A DNA stretch of 64,000 nt from Pseudomonas asplenii (GTDB lineage Bacteria; Pseudomonadota; Gammaproteobacteria; Pseudomonadales; Pseudomonadaceae). The stretch covers positions 1 to 64,000 of the forward strand of contig NZ_JSYZ01000007.1 in assembly GCF_001293465.1 (NCBI RefSeq). The letters run 5' to 3'. Shown in pieces: positions 43,912 through 52,406 of the stretch. The notes beneath the pieces were generated by a model. The model saw nothing but the letters and a program-made list of their open reading frames with translations. It did not search any database and was not told where the DNA came from. The first letter of the stretch is position 1. Each line of letters starts with the position of its first letter. A program made the position numbers and the translations under genes.

Positions 43912-43936
43912 TTTTAAGAAAAAGGAGATACCTTCC

Positions 43937-44482
43937 ATGTACGAGCTCGCAATTTATGGCGGCGCCTTCAACCCGCCCCACGCCGGTCACGCCCAGGTCA
44001 TGATCGAGGCTTCGCGCCATGCACGTTCAGTGTGGGTGGTGCCCTCCTTCAGGCACCCCCATGGCAAGCGCATGGCCGAATACGAGCGGCGCCTGGGCTG
44101 GTTGCAGGCAATCGTCGAACAGGTGCGGCCGGCCTGCGCCTCGGCGATCTCGGTGAGCCGGATCGAGCAACAGTTGGCCCGACTGACCGACGCACCGATC
44201 TACAGCTATGGGCTGCTCTGCACCCTGGCCGACATCACCAGACTGCCAACCCGACAGATCGCCCTGGTGGTCGGGCATGACGTCGCCGCGCAACTGCCGG
44301 ACTTCCATCTGGGTACGCAACTGCTCGAACGGTTTTCGGTGCTGTGCGTGGATGAACAGGTGGGAGTGCGCAGCACCCTGCTGCGCGAACGGCTGGCCCT
44401 GGGCGAGACACTGCCCGCCCACTGGATGGCACCGGGGATGAATCCGGTAGACTACGGACTCTATGCCGCACACAGGAACTGA
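43937..44482 (+). CDS. Nicotinate-nucleotide adenylyltransferase-like protein (second NadD)
   Basis: A 181-residue nucleotidylyltransferase-superfamily protein. The GGAFNPPHAGH segment carries the HxGH motif that binds ATP; VPSFRHPHGKRMAEYERRLGWLQAIV follows as in NadD/NadR. The usual C-terminal SSTxIR is replaced by a degenerate region (VRSTLLRERL). It likely adenylylates NaMN or a related mononucleotide. It is first in an operon with nrtR. AGGAG lies about 10 bp before the ATG. It is not the housekeeping nadD, which usually lies elsewhere. Confidence 0.85.
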   Translation: MYELAIYGGAFNPPHAGHAQVMIEASRHARSVWVVPSFRHPHGKRMAEYERRLGWLQAIVEQVRPACASAISVSRIEQQLARLTDAPIYSYGLLCTLADITRLPTRQIALVVGHDVAAQLPDFHLGTQLLERFSVLCVDEQVGVRSTLLRERLALGETLPAHWMAPGMNPVDYGLYAAHRN

Positions 44483-44483
44483 C

Positions 44484-45200
44484 ATGCCGGACCCGATCCC
44501 CAGCTCACCGAAGAAAAGCGACTACCTGCACACCGTCGACCTGTGCGTGCTTTTCTACTGCCGCGAGACGCAGGCGCTGCAGATCCTGCTGCACAAGCGC
44601 GAGGCCGAGCCGTTCCAGGGCCATTGGGCGCTGCCCGGCCTGGTGGTCAACGGCGCGGTGCCCGACCTGACACTGGCCGACGCGGTGGAACGCCTGCGCG
44701 CCAGCGACAAGGTCAACCTGCCGCTGGCCTGGATCGAACAGGTCGGTACCGTCGGCGATGCCTTCCGCGATCCCCGCTGCTGGTCCTCCTCGACCTACTA
44801 CCTGGCGATCGTCGCCGAACCGCCGAGCCTGAACGAACACCAGGCCTGGTTCGCCCTCGACAGCGTTGCCGACGGCTCGTTGCGCCTGCCGTTCGATCAC
44901 AACACGCTGGTGGCGGCGACCCAGGAACGCCTGCTGTCCAAGTCGCTCTACAGCAGCCTGCCGTTGACCTTCCTCGGCGCCGAGTTCAGCGCCCCCGAGG
45001 CCACTGCGATCTTTTCGCTGGTGCTGGCGCGCCCGGTGCTCAAGACCAGCACCCGCCAGCGCCTGCTGAAGATGACCGAAGCCGGTTACCTGCGCGAAAC
45101 CGGGCGCAAGAAACAGGGGGACGGCGGCCGCCCGCAGGCCACCCTGGAAAACCTCAAGCCCGGTGCCCTCTACCTGTTCGACCGCTGTTTCCTGGAGTGA
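44484..45200 (+). CDS. nrtR: NrtR, Nudix-related transcriptional regulator of NAD synthesis
   Basis: A 238-residue protein: an N-terminal Nudix-like domain (TVDLCVLFYC, LLHKREAEPFQGHWALPGLVVNG) with a ligand-binding but altered Nudix helix, and a C-terminal winged helix (TRQRLLKMTEAGYLRETGRKKQGDGGRPQATLE). NrtR binds ADP-ribose and represses NAD genes. The targets are evident: palindromes at 43799 and 43897 in the adjacent divergent promoters. AGGA about 8 bp before the ATG; it starts one base after the nadD2 stop. Confidence 0.93.
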   Translation: MPDPIPSSPKKSDYLHTVDLCVLFYCRETQALQILLHKREAEPFQGHWALPGLVVNGAVPDLTLADAVERLRASDKVNLPLAWIEQVGTVGDAFRDPRCWSSSTYYLAIVAEPPSLNEHQAWFALDSVADGSLRLPFDHNTLVAATQERLLSKSLYSSLPLTFLGAEFSAPEATAIFSLVLARPVLKTSTRQRLLKMTEAGYLRETGRKKQGDGGRPQATLENLKPGALYLFDRCFLE

Positions 45201-45208
45201 AAGCCCGC

Positions 45209-45724
45209 ATGAAGCCCGATACCGAATCCGAATGCCTGTTGCACACGCCCTACTTCGACGTGGTCAAGCAAGGCGGCTATTTCATCGTCAAGGAACGCCA
45301 GGCCATCAACGGCGTGGTGGCGATCCCGGTGATGCCCGACGGACGCCTGATGCTGGCGGTGCTGCAGCGCCGGGCCATCGGCGCGCAATCCATCGAGTTT
45401 CCCCGTGGCGCGATCGACCCGGGCGAGACCGCCCGCGATGCCGCGGCCCGCGAGCTGCTGGAGGAGACGGGCTGGCCGGCGCGCAATGTCACGGAGCTGG
45501 GGTTGCTGCACAGCAACACCTCACTGATCGCCAGCGCAGTGGCCGTGTGCAAAGTGGACATCGAGGGGGCGGCCAGCGAAAGCACCGATGGCGAAGTCGA
45601 CAAGGTACTGTTCGTCACCCGACAGGAACTGATGGCGATGATCGCCGCGGGCAGGATCACCGACGGCCACACCCTGTCGGCCGCCATGATGCTGGTCGCC
45701 CAGGCTCCCGGCCCGACGTTATAG
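45209..45724 (+). CDS. Nudix hydrolase, probable ADP-ribose pyrophosphatase
   Basis: A 171-residue Nudix hydrolase with a perfect Nudix box GAIDPGETARDAAARELLEETGW. EFPRGAIDPGE and a short leader domain match ADP-ribose pyrophosphatases, which would remove the ligand of NrtR encoded upstream; the coupling is inferred from operon position (8 bp gap). The last 6 bp overlap the end of the convergent PhzF gene. Confidence 0.85.
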   Translation: MKPDTESECLLHTPYFDVVKQGGYFIVKERQAINGVVAIPVMPDGRLMLAVLQRRAIGAQSIEFPRGAIDPGETARDAAARELLEETGWPARNVTELGLLHSNTSLIASAVAVCKVDIEGAASESTDGEVDKVLFVTRQELMAMIAAGRITDGHTLSAAMMLVAQAPGPTL

Positions 45725-46561
45725 CGTCACGCTGCCGCTGATGCAGGTCACGGCGGCACCGCCGACCCAGATCTCGTCGCCGACCTGCTCCACCCGGACC
45801 CGCCCGGCACGCCCCATCGCCGTACCCTGGCTGACCCGATAGGACTGCGGCGCCCGCCCCTCGCCCAGCAGCCAGCGGGCGATGCCGGCGTTGAGGCTGC
45901 CGGTGACCGGGTCCTCGGGCATGCCGTCGCCGGCGATGAAGGCCCGCACCTCGAACTGGCACTCATCGCCATCGAGTTCCGGATGCCAGGGCGCAACGAC
46001 ACCCACGGTCAAGCCTGCCAGTTGCACGTAGTCGGGCCTGATCGCCAGCACCCGCCTCCGGTTGGGCAACATCAGCACCATCCAGTCCGCCCCGTTGTCG
46101 ACCCACTGGGCCTCGAGCACGTCTTCAGGCGCCAGGCCAAGGCCCAGTCGGGCCCGCTCGCGCAGTTCCGGCTCGACCGGGCCGGCACGCAGCAGCGGTG
46201 GCGCAAGAAACGCCAGGTCCTCGCCCTGGCGGCGAATCCGTACCAGGCCGACGCCACACTCCTGGATGATCTCGTCGCCCCTGGGGACACCGCCGGCCTC
46301 CAGCCAGGCATGACAACTGCCCAGCGTCGGGTGGCCGGCAAAGGGCAGTTCCCGGGTGGAGGTGAAGATCCGCACCCGATAGTCCGCCCGCGGGTCGCGG
46401 GGTACCTGCAGGAAGGTGGTTTCGCTGAGGTTGGTCCAGGTCGCGAAGGCCTGCATCTGCTCGTCGGTCAACGCATCGGCGGCGAACACCACGGCCAGCG
46501 GATTTCCCTTGAGGGGTTGGCGACTGAACACATCCAGTTGCTTGAAATCGTGCTGGCTCAT
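45719..46561 (-). CDS. PhzF-family isomerase/epimerase-like protein
   Basis: A 280-residue PhzF-fold protein: KGNPLAVVF, the catalytic Glu in TNLSETTFL, IFTSTRELPFAGHPTLGSCH and EDPVTGSLNAGIARWL. Its substrate is unknown; it is unrelated to phenazine synthesis unless phz genes are present elsewhere. Convergent with the Nudix gene. Confidence 0.9.
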   Translation of the reverse strand: MSQHDFKQLDVFSRQPLKGNPLAVVFAADALTDEQMQAFATWTNLSETTFLQVPRDPRADYRVRIFTSTRELPFAGHPTLGSCHAWLEAGGVPRGDEIIQECGVGLVRIRRQGEDLAFLAPPLLRAGPVEPELRERARLGLGLAPEDVLEAQWVDNGADWMVLMLPNRRRVLAIRPDYVQLAGLTVGVVAPWHPELDGDECQFEVRAFIAGDGMPEDPVTGSLNAGIARWLLGEGRAPQSYRVSQGTAMGRAGRVRVEQVGDEIWVGGAAVTCISGSVTL

Positions 46562-46627
46562 GGCGCTACTCCCTGTCGAAAGAACGTGATCGGTGGTCAG
46601 TGCGCCATTTCAACACACAACCCTCGT

Positions 46628-47602
46628 TCAAATCCCGTCGCGGGCAATGTCCATCGCAAAGTAGGTCAGGATGATATCGGCGCCGGCGCGCTTGATCGCC
46701 CCCAGGCTCTCGCGCACCACGCGATGCTCGTCGACGGCACCGGCCTGGGCGCCGAACTTGATCATCGCGTATTCACCGCTGACCTGGTAGGCCGCCAGCG
46801 GCAGGCGCGAGGCTTCGCGGATATCGCGGATGATGTCGAGGTAGGCCCCGGCCGGCTTGACCATCAGCGCGTCAGCGCCTTCCTGCTCGTCCAGCAGCGA
46901 CTCGCGCACCGCTTCGCGGCGGTTCATCGGGTTCATCTGGTAGGCCTTGCGATCACCTTTCAGCGCGGTGCCACCGGCTTCGCGGAACGGCCCGTAGAGG
47001 GCCGAGGCGAACTTGGTCGAATAGGCCATGATCGAGGTATCGAGAAAGCCGGCGGCATCCAGCGCACCGCGGATGGCCTGGACCTGGCCATCCATCGCCG
47101 CGGACGGCGAGATGAAATCGGCCCCCGCCTGGGCCGCGACCACCGCCTGGCGGCCGAGATTGCGCAGAGTCGCGTCATTGTCCACCGCATCGCCATGCAG
47201 CACGCCGCAATGACCGTGGGAGGTGTACTCGCAGAAACAGGTATCGGACATCACCACCATTTCCGGCACGGTATCCTTGCAGATCCGCACCATGCGCGCC
47301 ACCAGGCCCTGCTCGTTCCAGGTGTCGCTGCCATCCGCGTCGAGGTGGTGAGACACCCCGAAAGTCATCACCGACTTGATCCCGGCACGGGCGTAGCGCT
47401 CGATCTCGCTCGCCAGCTTCTTCTCGGGAATCCGCATCACCCCGGGCATGCTGGTGATGGGTACGAAATCATCGATGCCCTCCTCGACGAAGATCGGCAG
47501 GACCAGGTCGTTGAGGCTGAACTCGGTTTCCTGGAACAGGCCGCGCAGGCTTTCGTTACGGCGCAGGCGACGCAGGCGCGTGGTCGGGAATAGCTGTGAC
47601 AT
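46628..47602 (-). CDS. hemB: Delta-aminolevulinic acid dehydratase (porphobilinogen synthase), zinc-site type
   Basis: A 324-residue Hem[15 protein letters not shown] holds the cysteine zinc site; the Schiff-base lysines lie in YSTKFAS and [10 protein letters not shown]. It condenses two 5-aminolevulinates to porphobilinogen in heme synthesis. The sequence pattern is close to E. coli HemB and unlike the cysteine-poor, magnesium-type HemB of P. aeruginosa, so this is probably a second HemB, perhaps acquired. The start at 47602 follows GGGAA; an ATG 12 bp upstream is possible. Confidence 0.95.
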   Translation of the reverse strand: MSQLFPTTRLRRLRRNESLRGLFQETEFSLNDLVLPIFVEEGIDDFVPITSMPGVMRIPEKKLASEIERYARAGIKSVMTFGVSHHLDADGSDTWNEQGLVARMVRICKDTVPEMVVMSDTCFCEYTSHGHCGVLHGDAVDNDATLRNLGRQAVVAAQAGADFISPSAAMDGQVQAIRGALDAAGFLDTSIMAYSTKFASALYGPFREAGGTALKGDRKAYQMNPMNRREAVRESLLDEQEGADALMVKPAGAYLDIIRDIREASRLPLAAYQVSGEYAMIKFGAQAGAVDEHRVVRESLGAIKRAGADIILTYFAMDIARDGI

Positions 47603-48294
47603 GGAATTTCCCAAAGCAGATTCAGAGACGGATTCAGAGGCTGCCGAGCTTAGGTCAATCGACCAGCGGTTTACACCGGCAGATCAGGAAAGCTCTATTG
47701 CACCCCCTGCAACAGTCTGCCGCCCACAAGACCCGCGGCACCAGCGGTTTTCACCGCGAAATCAAGACTTGCCGGTCATTTTCCGGCCATCCGGCCTATT
47801 GGCCAAACCGCCAGCGGTGGTGAATTTGCAACATGTAGTGCGATAAAAAAATCACTACAAAACCATTGACGGGCGCTTTTTGCCCTTGCATGATGAAGCC
47901 ACTCCCCGATCGGGAGTGCTGCAAAAGCTGTTGTGACAACAGGCTCGACAAGCCGTCGAGCTGTTCCGGATCTGTACTGCCCACAAGGCAGATTGATGAA
48001 GCTGACCTGTCGTGATCGTCCCAACGGGCGAGAAGCACCGGCCTAACATCCTCAAAATGCTTGTGGCTGACTTCGTTACTGTCGTCGGCGCCGTTCAAGG
48101 ATCGCGCTGCTGCTTCTTTTCGTCGAGACGTCCTGTGTAGCGGGCCTGAACCCACGCTACACGAATCATCACCAGGGCTGGCGCCACATTCCACGGGCAG
48201 TATTGCCCGCATGCGGCACCTCAGCAATTCGCCGTCTTGGCAACGATACACGCGTAAACCAGACAGATTAACGAGTGGTCAAAGGGGCTTTAAC
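47603..48294. other. 692-bp noncoding gap with a cluster of hairpins
   Basis: No protein gene is supported. A direct repeat GATTCAGAG (47619-47627, 47631-47639) lies just upstream of hemB. Four consecutive stem-loops occur within 92 bp: CACTCCC/GGGAGTG (47900-47918), CTGTTG/CAACAG (47928-47942), GCTCGAC/GTCGAGC (47943-47961) and CTGCC/GGCAG (47977-47991). A further 7-bp stem TGTAGCG/CGCTACA occurs near 48135-48160. The layout suggests a structured RNA of unknown class, but strand and ends cannot be set. Confidence 0.35.
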
Positions 48295-48609
48295 ATGAAT
48301 CTGAACAATCATCCAACTCTCGATCAACTGGCTGAACTGTTCGCATCCCGCAAGGACAGCCACGACGACCATATCCTCTGGATCAGCGAAACCGGAGAGG
48401 TAAGGCTCGATCGCCGCGCGTCCCATGTCGACGAGCAGCATTTCAGCCGCGCCCAGCCCAACCTGCTGGCCTGCCTCGTGATGTACCGTCGCGGTCAGGG
48501 CTACACCGGGAAAAAGGCGGCGGCGGACAAGGACTTCATGGGCCGCGTCATGCAGTCCCTGAAGGCCGAATGGGCCTCCCACCATCACGCGCTGGCCAAG
48601 AGCGCCTGA
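48295..48609 (+). CDS. Conserved-looking hypothetical protein (104 aa)
   Basis: An unrecognised 104-residue soluble protein, mostly helical, starting MNLNNHPTLDQLAELFASRKD and ending HHHALAKSA. AGGGG lies about 9 bp before the ATG at 48295. Codon use fits its neighbours. There is no signal peptide, membrane segment or known motif. It stands alone between hemB and the rtc locus. Confidence 0.7.
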   Translation: MNLNNHPTLDQLAELFASRKDSHDDHILWISETGEVRLDRRASHVDEQHFSRAQPNLLACLVMYRRGQGYTGKKAAADKDFMGRVMQSLKAEWASHHHALAKSA

Positions 48610-48623
48610 CGGCCTGAGCCATC

Positions 48624-48648
48624 GAGCCCACCCATGATGGGTGGGCTC
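48624..48648 (+). terminator. Strong hairpin after the 104-aa gene
   Basis: GAGCCCACCC and GGGTGGGCTC form a 10-bp stem around ATGAT. There is no following T-run, so it may be a processing or protective hairpin instead of a simple intrinsic terminator. The 190 bp up to rtcA hold nothing else recognisable. Confidence 0.5.
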
Positions 48649-48841
48649 ACTCCCACCGACGTGCAAAAATCCAGAGTCCTGCCGGATTTGCCCAGCTCAG
48701 CGTAGCGCCTCTCTTCCACACTGAAGTCATTGCCGATCACCTGCGGCCCGATTCCATCGAGGAGAACCCCACGGGCGGCCGCGCCTTCGCCCCCAGGGCC
48801 TGCCACCGGTCAGTTCCGGCGCCAGCGGCAGCCGCGCTTAG

Positions 48842-49861
48842 TCAGGCCCGACACTCGACGTGCAGCACACCGTCCGCGCCTGACGTGCAGCGCATTTCCA
48901 GTGGCAGGAAGGCTTCGATCACCCGCATGTTGCTCTGCAGGTGCCCGGTCATCTGCGGCGTGGTAAAACTCCCACCGCCCGCCATCGCCATGGGCAGTAG
49001 CAGTTGATCGGCCAGATGCTCGCCCACCGCCGCCTTGCTGTTCAACCAATGCCGTGCCGCGTCGACCGCCGCATCGGCGACCGCCTCGGAGCGCACGTTG
49101 AACTGCCCGAAGGCGCAGAACACCTCGCTCAACCGCTCGCAGCGAAACTCCAGCAACAACACGTTGCCAGGGCTGTCCGCCGCGATACGCTCCGTGCGAC
49201 AGGCCTCTTCGGGCAAGTGCAGGCGCTTCGCTACCCGGGCCAGCTCACGCTGGGCAACGTCTTCGACAATACCGCCGAGCAGCACCCGCGCATCACGCGC
49301 CAACACTTCACCGCGCTCGGTCAGGTACAAGGGCTGCAAGGTGGAAGGCTGGACGAACACTTCCAGTTCGCCACCCCCGGCCGGCACGAAGCCGTGGCGC
49401 AGCAGTTGCAACTCGACCTTTGCGCCCATCCGCCGCAGCAGCGGCAACCAGGCGCGCTCGAGGAACTCGTATGGCGGTGCCAACGGGTTGTGGGTTCCAC
49501 CACTGATCAGCACCCGGCTAGGCTCCGGCGCCCGCAGCAAGGCCGGCAGCAAGGTCTGCAACACCAGCGAACAACTCCCGGCCGTACCGATGGCAAAGCG
49601 GAAATCCCCGCCCCGAATCGCCCCCGGCTCGAAATACAGGCTTTGCGAACCCAACTGTGCGCCTTCCACCTGAGCCCCACAAACCTCGGCAGCCGCCAGC
49701 ACCGCCGTCAGGTGCTGACGCAGCAGGCCGGGCCGGCTGCGCCGTGCCCGAATGTTACCGATACGCAGTGCCCGCCCGGTCAACATCGACAGGCTCAGGC
49801 CGCTGCGCAACACCTGGCCGCCGCCCATGGCGCCGTCCAGTTCGATCATGTCCTTTTTCAT
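48842..49861 (-). CDS. rtcA: RNA 3'-terminal phosphate cyclase
   Basis: A 339-residue RtcA: LRSGLSLSMLTGRALRIGNIRA, RPGLLRQHLTAVLAAAEVCGA, GGDFRFAIGTAGSCSLVLQT, and the C-terminal MTGHLQSNM with the adenylated His. It converts RNA 3'-phosphates to 2',3'-cyclic phosphates. The N-terminal motif reads GAMGGGQ where E. coli has GAQGEGGGQ, so two residues including a conserved active-site Glu are missing. AGGA 5-6 bp before the ATG at 49861. Last gene of the rsr-rtc operon. Confidence 0.94.
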   Translation of the reverse strand: MKKDMIELDGAMGGGQVLRSGLSLSMLTGRALRIGNIRARRSRPGLLRQHLTAVLAAAEVCGAQVEGAQLGSQSLYFEPGAIRGGDFRFAIGTAGSCSLVLQTLLPALLRAPEPSRVLISGGTHNPLAPPYEFLERAWLPLLRRMGAKVELQLLRHGFVPAGGGELEVFVQPSTLQPLYLTERGEVLARDARVLLGGIVEDVAQRELARVAKRLHLPEEACRTERIAADSPGNVLLLEFRCERLSEVFCAFGQFNVRSEAVADAAVDAARHWLNSKAAVGEHLADQLLLPMAMAGGGSFTTPQMTGHLQSNMRVIEAFLPLEMRCTSGADGVLHVECRA

Positions 49862-49873
49862 AGGCTTCCTGAA

Positions 49874-50662
49874 TCATGCATAAGTACGGACCATCTCCCT
49901 CAGGTAGTGGTCCAGTCGTTCACTGTTCTCATGGGTGCGCGGCAAGACCGGCACCGGCCGCTCCAGTTGCGCCTCGATGAAGCCGTGCAACGCCGGGCGA
50001 CGCGGGCCATGGGCGGCCTCGTCGGCGCTGCGCTTGAGTTGCAGCAACTCATCGACTTCCGCCAGCAGCATCGGATCGTCGACCGTCCCGAGCAGCGCAT
50101 CGAAGGTCATCGGCGGCCGCCCCCGTCCCAGGTCAATCCAGCGCACCGCCAGCAGGGGCCGCAGCACGTAGAAGTACTTCTTGAAGCGCACCGTTTCCCC
50201 TTGCAGGTAGCCACGAAAATTCTTCCTGGCCATCGACAGGTAGTGATTGCGCGCGGCGGGCGGGCTGTAGAACGCCTCGGCCAATTCACGCAACGAACGG
50301 GTCGCGGCCTCCTCACGGCGATACACCAGGGGCGAATCGAGCCATTCGAGCAGGGTCGGGTTGGACTTGCGCAGCAACCCCAGGGTCTTGCGCAACTCCC
50401 AGCCACCGATATCCAGCTCATCGTCCAGCGGCCGCTCGATCACATCCCGTGCCTCGTTGACCTGGATGAACCAGTCCGGCTTTTCCACATAGACGAAGCG
50501 CACATCGTAATCGCTGTCCGTCGAGGAAAAACCCCAGGCGCGGCTGCCCGATTCGCAGGCATACAGCACCTTCACATTGCGCTCGCGCTCTATCCGCGCC
50601 AGCTCCTGCAACACCCGGGCACGCATGGCGTCATCCAGCGGGTGGCGTTCGAAGTGTTCCAT
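49874..50662 (-). CDS. RlaP-type nucleotidyltransferase of the RNA repair operon
   Basis: A 262-residue Pol-beta-superfamily nucleotidyltransferase. SGSRAWGFSSTDSDYDVRF gives the GS motif and the D-x-D metal pair. The rest matches the RlaP (RNA ligase-associated) family found beside rtcB/rtcA. It might add or remove nucleotides at RNA ends; activity is unproven. It lies 12 bp before rtcA, with 127 bp to rtcB. Confidence 0.85.
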   Translation of the reverse strand: MEHFERHPLDDAMRARVLQELARIERERNVKVLYACESGSRAWGFSSTDSDYDVRFVYVEKPDWFIQVNEARDVIERPLDDELDIGGWELRKTLGLLRKSNPTLLEWLDSPLVYRREEAATRSLRELAEAFYSPPAARNHYLSMARKNFRGYLQGETVRFKKYFYVLRPLLAVRWIDLGRGRPPMTFDALLGTVDDPMLLAEVDELLQLKRSADEAAHGPRRPALHGFIEAQLERPVPVLPRTHENSERLDHYLREMVRTYA

Positions 50663-50789
50663 TTCCCTATCCTTTCAACCGGTTGCACTGGCAACCCATG
50701 CACTCAACAGGCGCCGCCCCGTCCAACATGATCTTCATCCTTCTTTTGCAACGGAGCAGAGTCCCCCTGGGCAACCCCATCCCCTTGCC

Positions 50790-52016
<1,227 letters not shown>

Positions 52017-52047
52017 ATTCTTCATTTCCTGATGGCCGCAACTTCGG

Positions 52048-52209
52048 CCTTGTCCTGGTTTGACGGCGACAACGAGGGGTGAAACCTGCACCACGCTCTG
52101 CCATTGAGCTATCACCTTGCGGTGTACGGGAATCGAACCCGCGACCACGGCGTACTGTAGTTCCACCGGCATTCGCCGGGTAAATCATCAAAAGGGTGGT
52201 ACGACAAGG
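52048..52209 (-). ncRNA. Y RNA, YrlA-like, with a permuted tRNA-like module
   Basis: Read on the minus strand, CCTTGTC (52203-52209) can pair with GACAAGG (52048-52054), closing a 162-nt RNA. Inside lie, in order: a hairpin CCGGC-GAAT-GCCGG; a T-arm (GCGGG-TTCGATT-CCCGT, 52126-52142); a short stem CACC-GCAA-GGTG (52113-52124) standing for an acceptor stem capped by a GNRA loop; ATA; and a D-arm GCTC-AATGGCA-GAGC (52095-52109). The T-arm precedes the D-arm, so this is not a tRNA gene. It matches bacterial YrlA RNAs, which bind the Ro60 orthologue encoded just upstream. Confidence 0.75.
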
Positions 52210-52310
52210 GAAGTGACTGATCCGTGTTGCCACGGGCCGGATTCAGACCGGCATTCAGATGTACAGCCACTGGCATTCGTACCTTTCGTGACAACCGACA
52301 AGAGGGTGAT
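52210..52310 (-). ncRNA. Second Y RNA candidate (YrlB-like), degenerate module
   Basis: Minus strand: a T-arm-like hairpin GCCGG-TCTGAAT-CCGGC (52236-52252) is directly followed by a GCAA-capped stem CCGTG-GCAA-CACGG (52222-52235), the same arrangement as in the YrlA-like RNA, but no D-arm follows. It begins near TCTTGTCGG (about 52300-52308), resembling the 5' end of the first RNA. A 20-mer like CGAATGCCGGTGGAACTACA is present three times in this gap (52156, 52260, 52325). Ends are approximate. Confidence 0.45.
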
Positions 52311-52406
52311 GAGACGTCTTTGGATGTAGTCCCACCGGCATTCGGTTGCCGCGAAATTCAACAGGGTCGCGCCCTGCCCATCACGGGCGAGCAGGCTTTC
52401 CTTCGT

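Noticed and set aside
41894..43930. Long plus-strand frame running into nadD2
   Set aside because: The part before 43937 is antisense to pncB and pncA; only the segment from the ATG at 43937 matches a nucleotidylyltransferase and has a ribosome binding site.
48585..48806. 73-codon minus-strand frame between the 104-aa gene and rtcA
   Set aside because: It overlaps the strong hairpin and the end of the plus-strand gene, with no ribosome binding site or recognised motif.
52082..52142. A tRNA gene in the rsr-rtcB gap
   Set aside because: D-arm and T-arm are both present but in reversed order, with a GCAA-capped stem between them and no anticodon arm; a Y RNA fits better.
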